From Usnea hakonensis (Eukaryota > Ascomycota > Lecanoromycetes > Lecanorales > Parmeliaceae): DNA of 64,000 nt. The DNA lies in assembly GCA_013423325.1 (NCBI GenBank), contig BLJB01000035.1, positions 62,001 through 126,000 on the forward strand, written 5' to 3'. The notes beneath the pieces are model-generated. The model made no database searches. It saw nothing but the letters and a program-made list of their open reading frames with translations, and was not told the origin of the DNA. Made by a program: the position numbers and the translations under genes. Below are positions 1 through 9,942 of the stretch, one piece after another (the stretch's first letter is position 1; each line of letters opens with the position of its first letter).

Positions 1-632
1 ATATTTATGGGCAATCAAGAAGAAGGTTTGAGGGGAAAGTGGGCTTTTCTCGGTTGGATGATCACATGGACAGACTTGGACTCGATGCTACTTGGCCACC
101 ATTGGACTAGAGGCATCCTAGCTGGCGCAGGAACAGGCGAGGGCAACGTGGGTCTGACCCGCTAGAACAGAGACCTCATTTGGATCTCTTTGAGACGGTC
201 CAGGTATGAATGATGTACTTGCCAAGGGATCAAGATACTGTAGAATCCACAAAGGCACGAGGCATGAAAGAGTAAGAGGGTTTGCATCCCTCAGCTATCT
301 ATGTTTTGTATTTGACTATGCCATGTACGACAATCCACCTACTCGTAGGCCTTGAAGGACCTTTTTCCTAAGCTAAGGTAGGTACTGGTACCTTGGTCTT
401 TCAATTTCTTTTTTCTTTACTCTATTCTTTTTGAAACCGGATCCGTCATGGTCATGTTCACATTCACACGGAGGAGAGTAGTGTACTCCGTACAAGTGGA
501 AGGAATGAGGAGAGGATGAAGGATTGCGGATCCCTTTGCTATTAATTTTTTAAGCATACGTAGCATAGCATGATAGACTACGTAGTGCTGCAGAAAGTCC
601 AAGAATTGTTTGGCTACCAGACCAGGACGAGA

Positions 633-685
633 GGGATTAGGGATGATTAGGGATTATTAGGGATTATTAGGGATTATTAGGGATA
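633..685. repeat. 10-bp minisatellite containing TTAGGG
   Basis: About five tandem copies of the unit GGGATTATTA, the first one or two imperfect, followed by a partial copy. Each unit junction creates TTAGGG, the common fungal telomere hexamer, but the period is 10 and not 6, so this is an interstitial minisatellite and not a telomere array. Confidence 0.85.
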
Positions 686-753
686 CTTTTCTTATAGAGT
701 ATGTCATGCATCCGCCGCCGGAAGGGCCCTGTAGGCTGTAGGCTGTCTGGCTC

Positions 754-789
754 TACATGATACATGATACATGATACATGGTACATGAT
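754..789. repeat. 7-bp tandem repeat TACATGA
   Basis: Four to five consecutive copies of TACATGA, with one copy altered to TACATGG. It lies just after a short duplicated GTAGGCT stretch near 731-746. This is a simple repeat in gene-free sequence. Confidence 0.85.
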
Positions 790-2554
790 GAAAAGTTTAA
801 AAAAAAGCACTATACAATACAAAAATGGCATCAAGCATCATTCACTCTTGTTTCTCATCAACCCATGAAACAAACCCCCTTCATCAGATATGAGACAGAA
901 GAATGAAAGAATCAGAAGCCGAGGTACTCTACTTATAAATGCTTTGGTGATGCCAAGCTAACTAATAAGCAGGCAAACTGACGAGGACGAGTGGGCTGTT
1001 CGCTGCAGATTGATCGCCATCTTGCATGACAAAGTAACGCATGGTAGCCCACTAGATTATGCAAGCCTAGCTCATCTTGGTCCATCCAATTGTACCCACG
1101 TTAAAAAGCCGAAGAGTTGTTGGCTGAGTGGTCAATGGGGTCAGGATTGGGTTGGATTGGATTGACATGATATTCATCTGCTTTCCTCTGAAGGTGTGAT
1201 ATCAACACACTTGGATCTACCCGAGTGTCTATATCAAGTAGCATAAAGTCAGCAAAGTAAGGTATCCATTTTCCTGCTTCCAGCGTGATTCAGGTATTAT
1301 TCATCATGGACATTGGGCGAGGTTTGGACAAGTGCAAGTGGAAGAGCAAGCGACAGAAAAGGGAAAAGCGGGAGCAGCAGGAGAGCAGCAGGAGAGCAGG
1401 AGATAACGATCTCATCATCAGCACATGACCATGTTAACCATGGTCAAGCACAGGCGCCCAAGAGAAAAAGAGGAAAAAGGAGTACCACTGTAAGCTCTGT
1501 AGCATTCAATTGGCCATCCACTATCCACACCCGCAGCGAGCGGCAAAAGATCTACCGCTCACGAGACCTTTCCATATTTTCTCACCGGACAACTCTAAAG
1601 TACCTCCATCCTAAACTGAGGTACGAGTACTAAGGTAAAGTGCTCTAAATAGAGTACAACCATGAAATGACGATACTGTAATACCTTTCTCCATAAATCA
1701 TTTGTTCGCGGACATTTGGGAAAAACGGAACTGCCTCTACCACGACCATTTGCTGCAGTCTCGGCAATGCCTAAAGTATGCAGCTTACTCCTCTCAATCA
1801 CCGGACCTATGTGCCTGAAACGCATCGAAAATTCCAATCCGCTCAATGTCGTCTTCTTGACGATTGACTGGCATGATCTACTTGGCCGAAGCATATGTGA
1901 TGGAGCAATCGAGAAAGCGAGCTAGCAAGTATTGCGGGTCACGAGAGTCTACTGTTTCAAGGAGACTGGCATTTGCAGTGACGTTCCTCGTTTTGCTGGG
2001 CATCATTGGCACTCAAGGCGGTAATCCTCGCCTATCAAACACTTCTCCCTGAACTTTCTTCGTATACCAACCCCCTCATCCAGCTGTGTTGATGTCAGCC
2101 GTTGATGTAGACAAAGGCGCAAGACATCGAATGTACTCAGTGTCTGCCCTTTACTGATGCACTTTCATCGCCTTCGTAGCCCGGATCTTGAATTTCCACA
2201 CACGTATGTAGACTACAATAATGTAAGCACCCCAAAGAATAATAATCACAAGTCCACTCTGTCTTCGGGATCCACTCTCGAGTAAGCTTTTGTACAATAG
2301 CTGATGCCTATCTGCAAACAAGAATGCTCCTAACCGCTTCCTTGTCCGTGTGTGTGCAACACTGCCACAATGCCGGACCTAAACTATACACCGTTCAATA
2401 GCACGGAAAAAGCAGTCACACACCACAGCCAAATAGTGGCATACAGGCCCCACCAAAGCGAGAGCCTTACAGTGAAGTGTTAGAACACAGTGAGAAGGTT
2501 GAGAAGAGCGGGATAACGTATTTTGCGTGGGCCCCCAGGTTGGGGTGGGAGCTC

Positions 2555-3774
2555 TTAGAACGGTACCGAGGGTGCAGAAGTCGATGAGGACTGAGCAGCA
2601 TTCATGAGTTCTTCAGGGGCAGTCTCGATGGATACCGCTAGCCCAACCTTTGCTTGTTGCTAAGCAAAATTGTATTAGCGACGGCCCGTACAATTACGTT
2701 GTGAACTCATCAATACGGCAAATCGAGATACTGTCCACCGTACCTTGAAGTGATCCATTTCTCCAGCAAAAGTGATTTGCACAGGCGGAAGCACCCTCTT
2801 CTCCACGAGACAACTCAGGCGGCCCGAGCTGTCGAGTTGGGCCTTGAAGGTTGATGTCCTGAAATCGTACTTCGCCCCGGCGGTGGCAGTACCCTCTTTG
2901 TGCGATCCATTGCCCATTAACCCATTCCCACCCAGACCTGGCGCAAACTGTAAATTGAGGTCCACACCCGCTTCCACCTTTTCTGTCAACCTTCGCCAGT
3001 AAGATGCACTGATTACACCTTGGGCTTGAACCTGCGCACTAGCAATCCAATCGGAACCCTTGTATTTCGCGCAGTAAGATAGCATAGACTCTGGACCGGC
3101 ATTCAGTGCTGCCCTCTGCCACATGGCCTCAAGTCCAAGGGCAAGGCTTGGTGTTATGGATTGGAGATAGCTGCCAATGAAAATACCAGTCAAGCCGCCT
3201 TCTATCATGGAAGGGTTGATGGATTTCAGAGAAGCGGTGAAGTCTTTGCCGGTGAAGTCGTTGTTTACTTGGATCATGGCTTGACCTGGTCCTGGAGCTA
3301 TTTGTGCGTTGAGTTTTGTAACCAAGCCGCTCGTCCATCGATAATTTCCCTGAGCCGATAGCTGGCCGTCATTATCCAAATTAGCCTGCATAAAGACCTA
3401 TGTATTGCGTTAGCTGGAAGCAATGGTCACTCGCCTCAAAGTCATGGATGGTATACCTTTGGCGTTCCAAAGATGGTCGAGAAGCCGTATGGAGGTAAAC
3501 CTGGAGAACCCATGGCGAAGGAATGGGTATATTGGAACAATGGCGACACACTGAGTGGTCTAGTCCAGTCCGCACGAAGCCCAGTGAACATATAGTTTGT
3601 AAGAAAAACGTCCTTTTGCACCTCTCGAGCAACATTTTCCACTGATCCTGGGTTAGAGAGTCCTAACGCTTCCCGCCGCGCAGAGAAAGAGCTCCATGTA
3701 TCGCGGATCGCCCTGACTAGAGCATTGTCGTCCATATAAGGAGGTAGGAAGTCCTCCATCTTCGCGTCCCCCAT
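2555..3774 (-). CDS. TOM40: Mitochondrial import receptor subunit Tom40
   Basis: Beta-barrel channel of the TOM complex in the mitochondrial outer membrane, through which nuclear-encoded precursors enter. Three exons give about 360 residues, the usual Tom40 length. The N-terminal exon carries the family segment LGLSNPGSVENVAREVQKDV followed by NYMFTGLRADWT. The second exon starts FMQANLDNDGQLSAQGNY, and its barrel strands end near EMDHFK. The last exon reads QQAKVGLAVSIETAPEE and stops at 2555. The introns (near 3396-3459 and 2665-2745) are phase 0 with GT-AG ends. The ATG at 3774 was chosen because it gives MGDAKMEDF just before the conserved segment; an upstream in-frame stretch to 3816 lacks homology. 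It is divergent from the kinase gene at 4294, with about 520 bp shared between them. Confidence 0.95.
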
Positions 3775-4293
3775 GGTGTGAGGGGATGTAGCCTTTTGGC
3801 CCAAGCCTAGCAGCAATCAGGAATTGGATTTTATGGTCCTCGAAATGGAATGGAATGAGCGAAGTAAGGTACGGATGGCGGACAAGTATGATCTCAGGGT
3901 TCGGGAGGATATGGGAGTTATCGTCGATTCATTTTGGCGATGATTGCTCTGTGATGCAGCGGTAGTGAGTGAGTGCTATACTTTTGCCTGTTTAACAGCT
4001 TAGGTACAGAGTTCAGTAAGGTAAGGTAGGCAATTTCTATTAAACAAAGTTATCATTCTAGCTTTTTTGCTCCTAGCGCCACAAATCTTAGCCGTCAGAA
4101 ATCATCGTTATCGATAAGCTTATGGCCTTTTTGTGCATTTTTCCCCCATCCCCCATCCTCCATCCTCCCTACCATTACTTTTACATCCGCTCTATGGAAG
4201 TAAATCTTTACATCTTTGTATCATTCTGTTTCAGACAGTCACTGTCATTGTATTTTGGTGTCCACTACTGTGAAACGCCTGCAAATCAGAATC
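3775..4293. promoter_or_regulatory. Divergent promoter region TOM40 / phosphofructo-2-kinase
   Basis: 519 bp separate the two start codons. It contains an AT-rich stretch, an AGTAAGGTAAGGTAGG tract near 4014-4029 and a pyrimidine-rich stretch near 4130-4175, typical of fungal core promoters. No specific factor site is asserted. Confidence 0.5.
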
Positions 4294-6834
4294 ATGGATA
4301 CGCTTCTGTAAGTGACACTGTTCGTGGTAGCTCGGCTCTTGTTCAATATCTATGTTTAGGACCGCCGACGCTGCAACAAAGTCTCGGAGATTCAGACGGA
4401 AGTCTAGCACTTTCGTTGATGCTATCGTAAGTCACCCTTTTGGATTCGTATTTCCCTGTTCATCATTTATCGCCCGATACGTTTCAGGAGCAAATCCTAG
4501 TCATTTTCCCCATTCCCCCCTCCCCAGGACAATATCTTTTTTACTCAAAATCCCGCGTACAAATGGAACTGCTGATTATAAAATGTGATAGCACGAAATG
4601 CCAGAGACTGGAGAGCTCGCGCCAGCCCAACTGTACAGCACTGAGTCAGGTCGTCTCTTCCACTCGGGCCGGATAGTCATAGCCACTGTAGGATTGCCAG
4701 CAAGAGGCAAGACCCATCTTTCTGTTGCTCTGGCAAGGTATCTACGCTGGCTTGGAGTCAAGACGCGGGTCTTTCATCTAGGAGACTATAGAAGAGAGCA
4801 TGTCGGTGATGGAAAAGATGTGCCGGAGGACTACTTTTTTGTCAATGCTTCGGCAAGCACAGTCCTCCTTCGCCAAAAGATTCTCAAGAAATGTCGAGAC
4901 GATATCTACCGTACGTACACTCTCGGCTACTGTCTCTTACTCAAGTTTGTGCCAGTGGGTATTAGCATGCGTTGTGCCGGCGAAGTGCTTCTTAACCTGA
5001 ACCTCCAGACCACTTCTTTGGTGCCCGGAGAAACCTAGTACTAAGGTAAAGTGCATAGAATTTTTGAACCACGAGAACGGGCAAATTGCGATATTCGACG
5101 CTGTTAATCCGCTCTCCGAGGGACGGAGATCACTGGCGAAAGAATTTTCAAGGCGCGAAGTCGAGACTCTGTTTATTGAAAGTGCTTGCGATGATGAAAA
5201 AATCATAGAAGAGAACGTGCGAAGTGTAAAGATTTCTTCGCCTGATTACATTGGTTGGTCATCAGACGCTGCCGTCAAGCATTACCTTGCAAGGATGAGC
5301 GCCAAAATACCACATTTTGAAACAATGGAAGAATCTGACCTCAATTACATTAAAATGATCAATGCAGGCGAGAGAATTACAGTGAACAATTGTAGCTTTG
5401 GCTACCTTTCTCATAGGTACGTAAGATAGTCCTCGGAATCTTTCATCTTGCCCAGATCCCCATGCTCAGAACCAGTGAGTCCAACGGGAGCATGCAGTCT
5501 TATTGCTTCGGCTTAGGATGTCTCGTACTCTACAGTGATCCGTTTCAGGAGTAGTTCAATGGCTTTGCCGTTTGAAAGGCTTGCAGTCGATGTCTCTTTC
5601 GCCTCCTGAGGCTCATCCTGGGGCCAACCCACAAGAGCCTTCCCGGCAATCCAACGGGAGCATATTGTTGGTTTCAAGGTCCATTGACGTTGTTTCGGTG
5701 CTGCTCTTTTGTCTTACCCGCGGCTCAGATTCGGTTTGGAGATTGGGAGCTCACATCTCAATACATGCAGGATCGTCTTCTTTCTACTCAATTTGCACAT
5801 CAAGTCAAGACATACGTACTTTGCGAGGGCTGGGACATCTCGAGAAGAAGACTCCTACAAGACCGACGCCGCTCTGTCGGAACAAGGGAAGGGGTATGCA
5901 ACGAAAATGGCAGAAACCCTCATTCATCACAGAGAGGGAGAACGACGTGAGTAACATCGACATATCTTTTCCCTGTTGGCCCAGAATTTGCATCACAAGA
6001 CGCTTTGGAAAGAAAAACGTTTGTTATTTCCGAGCAAATTCCGTTCAAGCAACGTTTTCTACTTCGAAGAGTGGTGCTAAGTCTGAATACAGAAGCTTTG
6101 ATCGATCGTGGTGAACCAGATATTCCATTGAAAATGCTAACGATATGGACTTCGACACGGAAAAGAACAATAGAGACTGGTCATATCCTTGAGGAAAAGG
6201 GCTACCGAGTTCGTCAAAGGTCTCAGCTAAGTCAAATTAATCCAGGAGTCTGTGAGAAAAAGTCCGAGAAGCGGATCAGAATCGAGTATCCCGATGAAGT
6301 AGCGAAACATGAGGCAGATCCATATCATCATCGATATCCGCGGGCTGAGGTCAGTCCATCATCATCTCGATACTTGCTTTGTGCTGACTCTCCCAGTCGT
6401 ATCACGATCTGGCAGTAAGGCTCGAGCCCGTCATACTCGAACTCGAAAGGGAGCAAAACGATTTGCTCATCATTGCACACGAGAGCGTTCTAAGGGTACT
6501 ATATGGGTATCTTATGGCGTGCAATGCTACAGATATCCCGAGTCTCCAATTCCCTAGGAATGAAATCATTGAAATCATTCCTGCGAGCTACAACAATGAG
6601 GCTTCGAGAATCAAGATACCTGAGCTTCCAGAAAAACTGATCCCAAGCTCTCCCGAAGACATCAAAACACCCGATTCTCTCAGCGGCTCTGTCACGCCAA
6701 TGAGCTTGGACCCTCCAAAGACTGGTACAAGCTCCCCAGGTGTCGCAAGTGGCTCGCCATGCAACGGCCTCTCAACACACTCTAAATGCGGTGACGGAGC
6801 ACAGGTGGTAAACGAGAGAGCACTTCGAGATTGA
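4294..6834 (+). CDS. 6-phosphofructo-2-kinase with degenerate bisphosphatase domain
   Basis: Makes fructose-2,6-bisphosphate, the activator of glycolytic phosphofructokinase. Seven exons (4294-4307, 4360-4426, 4592-4910, 5059-5416, 5771-5946, 6000-6349, 6397-6834) sum to 1722 nt, 573 residues. The kinase domain shows Walker A GLPARGKT (residues 61-68), FHLGDYRRE and a NHENGQIAIFDAVNP block. The phosphatase half follows, but the family RHGE signature reads RAG-T at residues 272-275, so the catalytic histidine is Ala273. A later histidine (IIAHESVLR) and the glutamate in YPRAESY remain. Yeast Pfk26 has likewise lost this histidine, so the protein is inferred to be mainly a kinase. The tail is Ser/Pro-rich. 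Intron 4 is long (about 354 nt). Which yeast paralogue (PFK26, PFK27, FBP26) is orthologous is undecided. GTAAGT just after the stop (6841) could mark a 3'UTR intron. Confidence 0.9.
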
Positions 6835-7093
6835 TATCGAAGTAAGTATCGAGTCGAGGCTGCTATTTTGATCCTCCAACCGTTTTTTGCCGTCCACTAG
6901 GAGAATTTGGCCGGCGGAACTGCGTGGCTACATGCGCATAACAGTACAGGGTTGATGAACAAAACCCACCACATTTCGTTCCTTGAGACGTCAAAACTTG
7001 CCATCATCCATCCCGTTGCTGTACGTGACGGCGTTCAAATTGACGGACTCCATATGCTCCCAGGATTTGCGTTCTATTTGCCGATAAAGTGTA

Positions 7094-8529
7094 TCATTGA
7101 GAATCCAGCACATTCTCTCGGTGACCATTGTTCTTCGGGAACAGTGTTTTCCAGTCTGGCTTTGGTCTCACTGATGTACGATGACCTTTACCCTTCACAT
7201 GGTTGATCCACTCGCTATGGAACATGAGCGTTTTATTACAAATTGCGCAGTATCTTGCGGATTTGGTCTCCTTTTGCGGCGGTACAAGCAACTCCGCTGC
7301 GGTATCTGATAACGAATCAGGCTTAGGGAGCTCAGATCCATTGATAAATGCTGCGGTAATGTCTTGAGCTTTTGCATTTACAATATCCGACGATTGCAAA
7401 GAGCCAGTTGCCTCGAGGAGAAACATTTTGTGCGTGGAGTTTGCAGCGTTGACAGCACGCTGCAGCCGTAGCCTGATCCAACGTACTTGGCGTTTAGAGT
7501 ATTGTCTTGTTGCGATTTTTACACGCTCAATGCCTTCCTTTTTTAATATCTCGGGCCGGCTTAAGTCCATAATATACAATAGGAACTCTTTGAAGCCAAT
7601 GGCAATCCAAATGCCGCGACTCCGATCGATGCTATGACCTTGCTGTTCCTGACCATCAAGGACGCTTTGCATGGCAATGACCTCCTCAAGCAACCCATGC
7701 GAGACCATCCAATCAACACGCTCGTCCAGCCTTGAATTGAGCACATCTGATGGCGCATGAACCCAAAGGATAAGCGTGTCGTATCGAAGGTGAACTCTTG
7801 CTGAAGCGTCAGATTCGTTTGGCACATCGCTCCTAACCCGCCCCCCAGACTCGGCATCAAGATTCCGAGTTTCTTGCTTCTTGTATATTTCAGAGGCTCT
7901 TATGCCCGTTTTCAGCCATATTTCAAGACTGCGCCTTATTTTTCTTCGGTCCCCAGGATGCCATCGCATGGCCATTTCTGGGTCCACCTTCCGGAGTTCC
8001 TCTAGCATCTCTTCTCCATCTGCATCGAGCACTTGCCATTTCCGGGCCTGTTCCTCACTTACAAGATTGTCTGTCTTCCCCTCTTCAACCAATGCATCTT
8101 TAAACAGAAGAGATTGTACGTAGTAGTGTGTGCCGCCAACCAAAATTGGAAGTCGTCCCCTCGATCTGATTTCCCTTATGATACCAGTAGCTTGGTCTAA
8201 AAATTGTTTGACGGTCCACGGTTCTTCCCCCATTCTGACACAATCCAGTAGATGGTGTGGAATCCCTTTCCTTTGCTCTAGTGGTAACTTATTCGTCGTA
8301 ATTGGCAAACCCTCATACATCTGCAAAGCATCTGAATTGATAATTTCTCCATTGAATCGTTGAGCTAATGATATAGCAAGCTGAACTGTGAGTCAGTTGT
8401 GAAGATGAAAGTGGGGCAGGATGGAGGAACTTGAGATTTGCCTGTGCCTGTAGCTCCGACAACAGCGACAAGAGGATGTCGGGGTGGAGTGGACGACATT
8501 AAGATCCACCGTTTCAACCGCTGTAGCAT
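7094..8529 (-). CDS. MOD5: tRNA dimethylallyltransferase (isopentenyltransferase)
   Basis: Transfers a dimethylallyl group to N6 of A37 in tRNAs reading UNN codons. Two exons (8529-8431, 8380-7094) join to 461 residues. Walker A GATGTGKS lies just before the intron, and the second exon gives the substrate-binding NSDAMQMYEGLPITTNK, LVGGTHYYVQSLL and the RWIRLRL region. The C-terminus has a C2H2 finger (YCAIC...HSEWINHVKGKGH), found in eukaryotic members. The ATG at 8529 yields a basic, hydrophobic start (MLQRLKRWILMSS) suited to mitochondrial import. A second in-frame ATG eleven codons on (MSSTPPRH) would make a form without it. Yeast MOD5 makes mitochondrial and cytosolic/nuclear enzymes this way, so dual targeting is inferred. 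Divergent from CAF16. Confidence 0.95.
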
Positions 8530-8936
8530 GGACTTGAAGTAGGTGTCGTAGATTACGGCATTACTTGATCATATTCTCAGATCTGGAGATCTAAAGTGAG
8601 CAGAACTTGGACGGTGCGCTGGTAAACAATACATGTAGGGAGCGAGAAATGATGGTTGCGAGCATCGTACTCTATCTTGAAAATTACCCTAGTACCTTAC
8701 TTAAGGTATGGAAGGTATTCTACAATTAATCCAAGCGCACTAAGGGCAAACCCTCCTAAACATCTTTCTCTCTCTATACTCCCGAGAGTGGATACCGTCC
8801 CTCGTCCGTACACGCTCTACCCGCTCTACGTACTCTACACTTCAGCGGTTCCTCAAGTCTTCTCATATCCTTAAGCTCCAATAGTAGCAAATAAAAAGCT
8901 TCGTCTCATATTTCTTGAATTCGAGTTTCAAATTCA
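8530..8936. promoter_or_regulatory. Divergent promoter region MOD5 / CAF16
   Basis: 407 bp between divergent start codons. It contains an inverted repeat TACCTTA / TAAGGTA (arms 8693-8699 and 8702-8708) and a pyrimidine-rich stretch with CTCTAC-type motifs at 8760-8860. No gene is seen here. Confidence 0.5.
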
Positions 8937-9849
8937 ATGGGAACCCAGAATGGCATTCCCAAAGAGCAAGCACCTTCGGTAGAAACCAAGTCGCTCTCGT
9001 ACGCATTCCAAGACGGTTCCTCTGGCCTACAAGATGTCGTTCTCAGCCTTCCATCTGGCAGTCGGACACTACTTATCGGCGGTATATCGTCTTTCTTTTC
9101 TCTCCATCCAAATTCTCTCACCCCGTCTTTGACCTCTTCTAGCCAATGGCGCTGGCAAGACGACACTACTCCGCCTTCTGTCCGGGAAACGCATGGCCCC
9201 CACAGGCACAGTCAGCATAGCTGGGATCGATCCGTTTACCACAGGTCTCCAAGGCGTCACCTATCTCGGCCTCGAGTGGGTGTTGAATCCTATTGTACGC
9301 ACGGACATCAACGTACCAACTCTTCTCGCCTCCGTTGGCGGTGATCATTACTCTGACCGAAAAGACAAGTTGGTGGAAATTCTCGACATCGATCTTACTT
9401 GGCGGATGCACGCTGTAAGTGACGGGGAGAGGAGAAGGGTGCAACTTGCCATGGGGCTCTTGAGGCCGTGGCGGGTGCTATTGTTGGACGAGATCACCGT
9501 TGACTTGGACTTGTTGAGCCGAAGTAACTTTCTGGGATTCTTGAAAAGTGAGACGGAGAATAGGGCTTGCACGATCGTGTATGCAACGCATATTCTTGAC
9601 AATCTGGCCGACTGGCCGACGCACTTGGTCCACATGCACATGGGAAGAGTCAAGGAATGGGGTCATACAGAGAAGTTCAACATCGGAGAAATGAAAAAGA
9701 GCGGCAATAGTCAACTCGGAGAACTGGTGCTGAAGTGGTTGGAAGACGACTTGAGAGAAAGAGGCCCAAGAGGAGGACAACCGAGTGAGGGCAAGACCTA
9801 CGAGAGTTTAGAAGGAAAGGGAGGGTATGGGAATGAGAAGAGGGACTGA
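8937..9849 (+). CDS. CAF16: Soluble ABC ATPase, CCR4-NOT-associated Caf16
   Basis: A non-membrane ABC ATPase; the yeast orthologue is linked to the CCR4-NOT complex. Two exons (8937-9081, 9143-9849) give 283 residues, close to yeast Caf16 (289). The intron falls inside Walker A, and splicing restores GANGAGKTTLLRLLSG. The ABC signature is the variant VSDGERRRVQLAMGLLRPW, Walker B is VLLLDEITVDLD, and the H-loop region is IVYATHILDNL, followed by the Caf16-typical VHMHMGRV. There are no membrane segments. The C-terminus after residue 250 is charged and probably disordered. It converges on ELP2, with only 93 bp between stops. Confidence 0.92.
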
Positions 9850-9942
9850 GCTGATATGCCCTTGGGGAGGCAATTTCAACATGCCTACGTATATATTTGC
9901 AGCGCAATGTCTTTTTTGGTATCGAGCTTATGCATAATCGAT

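Larger units (their letters stand above)
1..2554. other. Long intergenic region without a convincing gene
   Basis: No open frame here has fungal coding character. The longest (1313-1633 on plus, 1595-1894 on minus) overlap each other, lack recognisable motifs and are rich in simple sequence. The region holds two short tandem repeats (633-685 and 754-789) and palindromic AAGGTA/GGTAC motifs near 375-394 and 1616-1646. It probably contains the 3' flank of TOM40 and of whatever lies to the left. An RNA gene or a gene of many tiny exons cannot be excluded. Confidence 0.6.

Noticed and set aside
633..685. Telomeric or subtelomeric array
   Set aside because: The period is 10, not 6, and ordinary single-copy genes lie on the right-hand side.
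1313..1633. 106-codon open frame on plus in the left spacer
   Set aside because: It starts at a non-ATG codon, has low-complexity Arg/Ser content and no motif, and overlaps an equally long minus-strand frame.
5417..5770. A missing exon or second gene inside the long kinase intron
   Set aside because: The flanking protein text (GYLSHR-IVFFLLNLH) is contiguous in the family, so nothing needs to be coded between.
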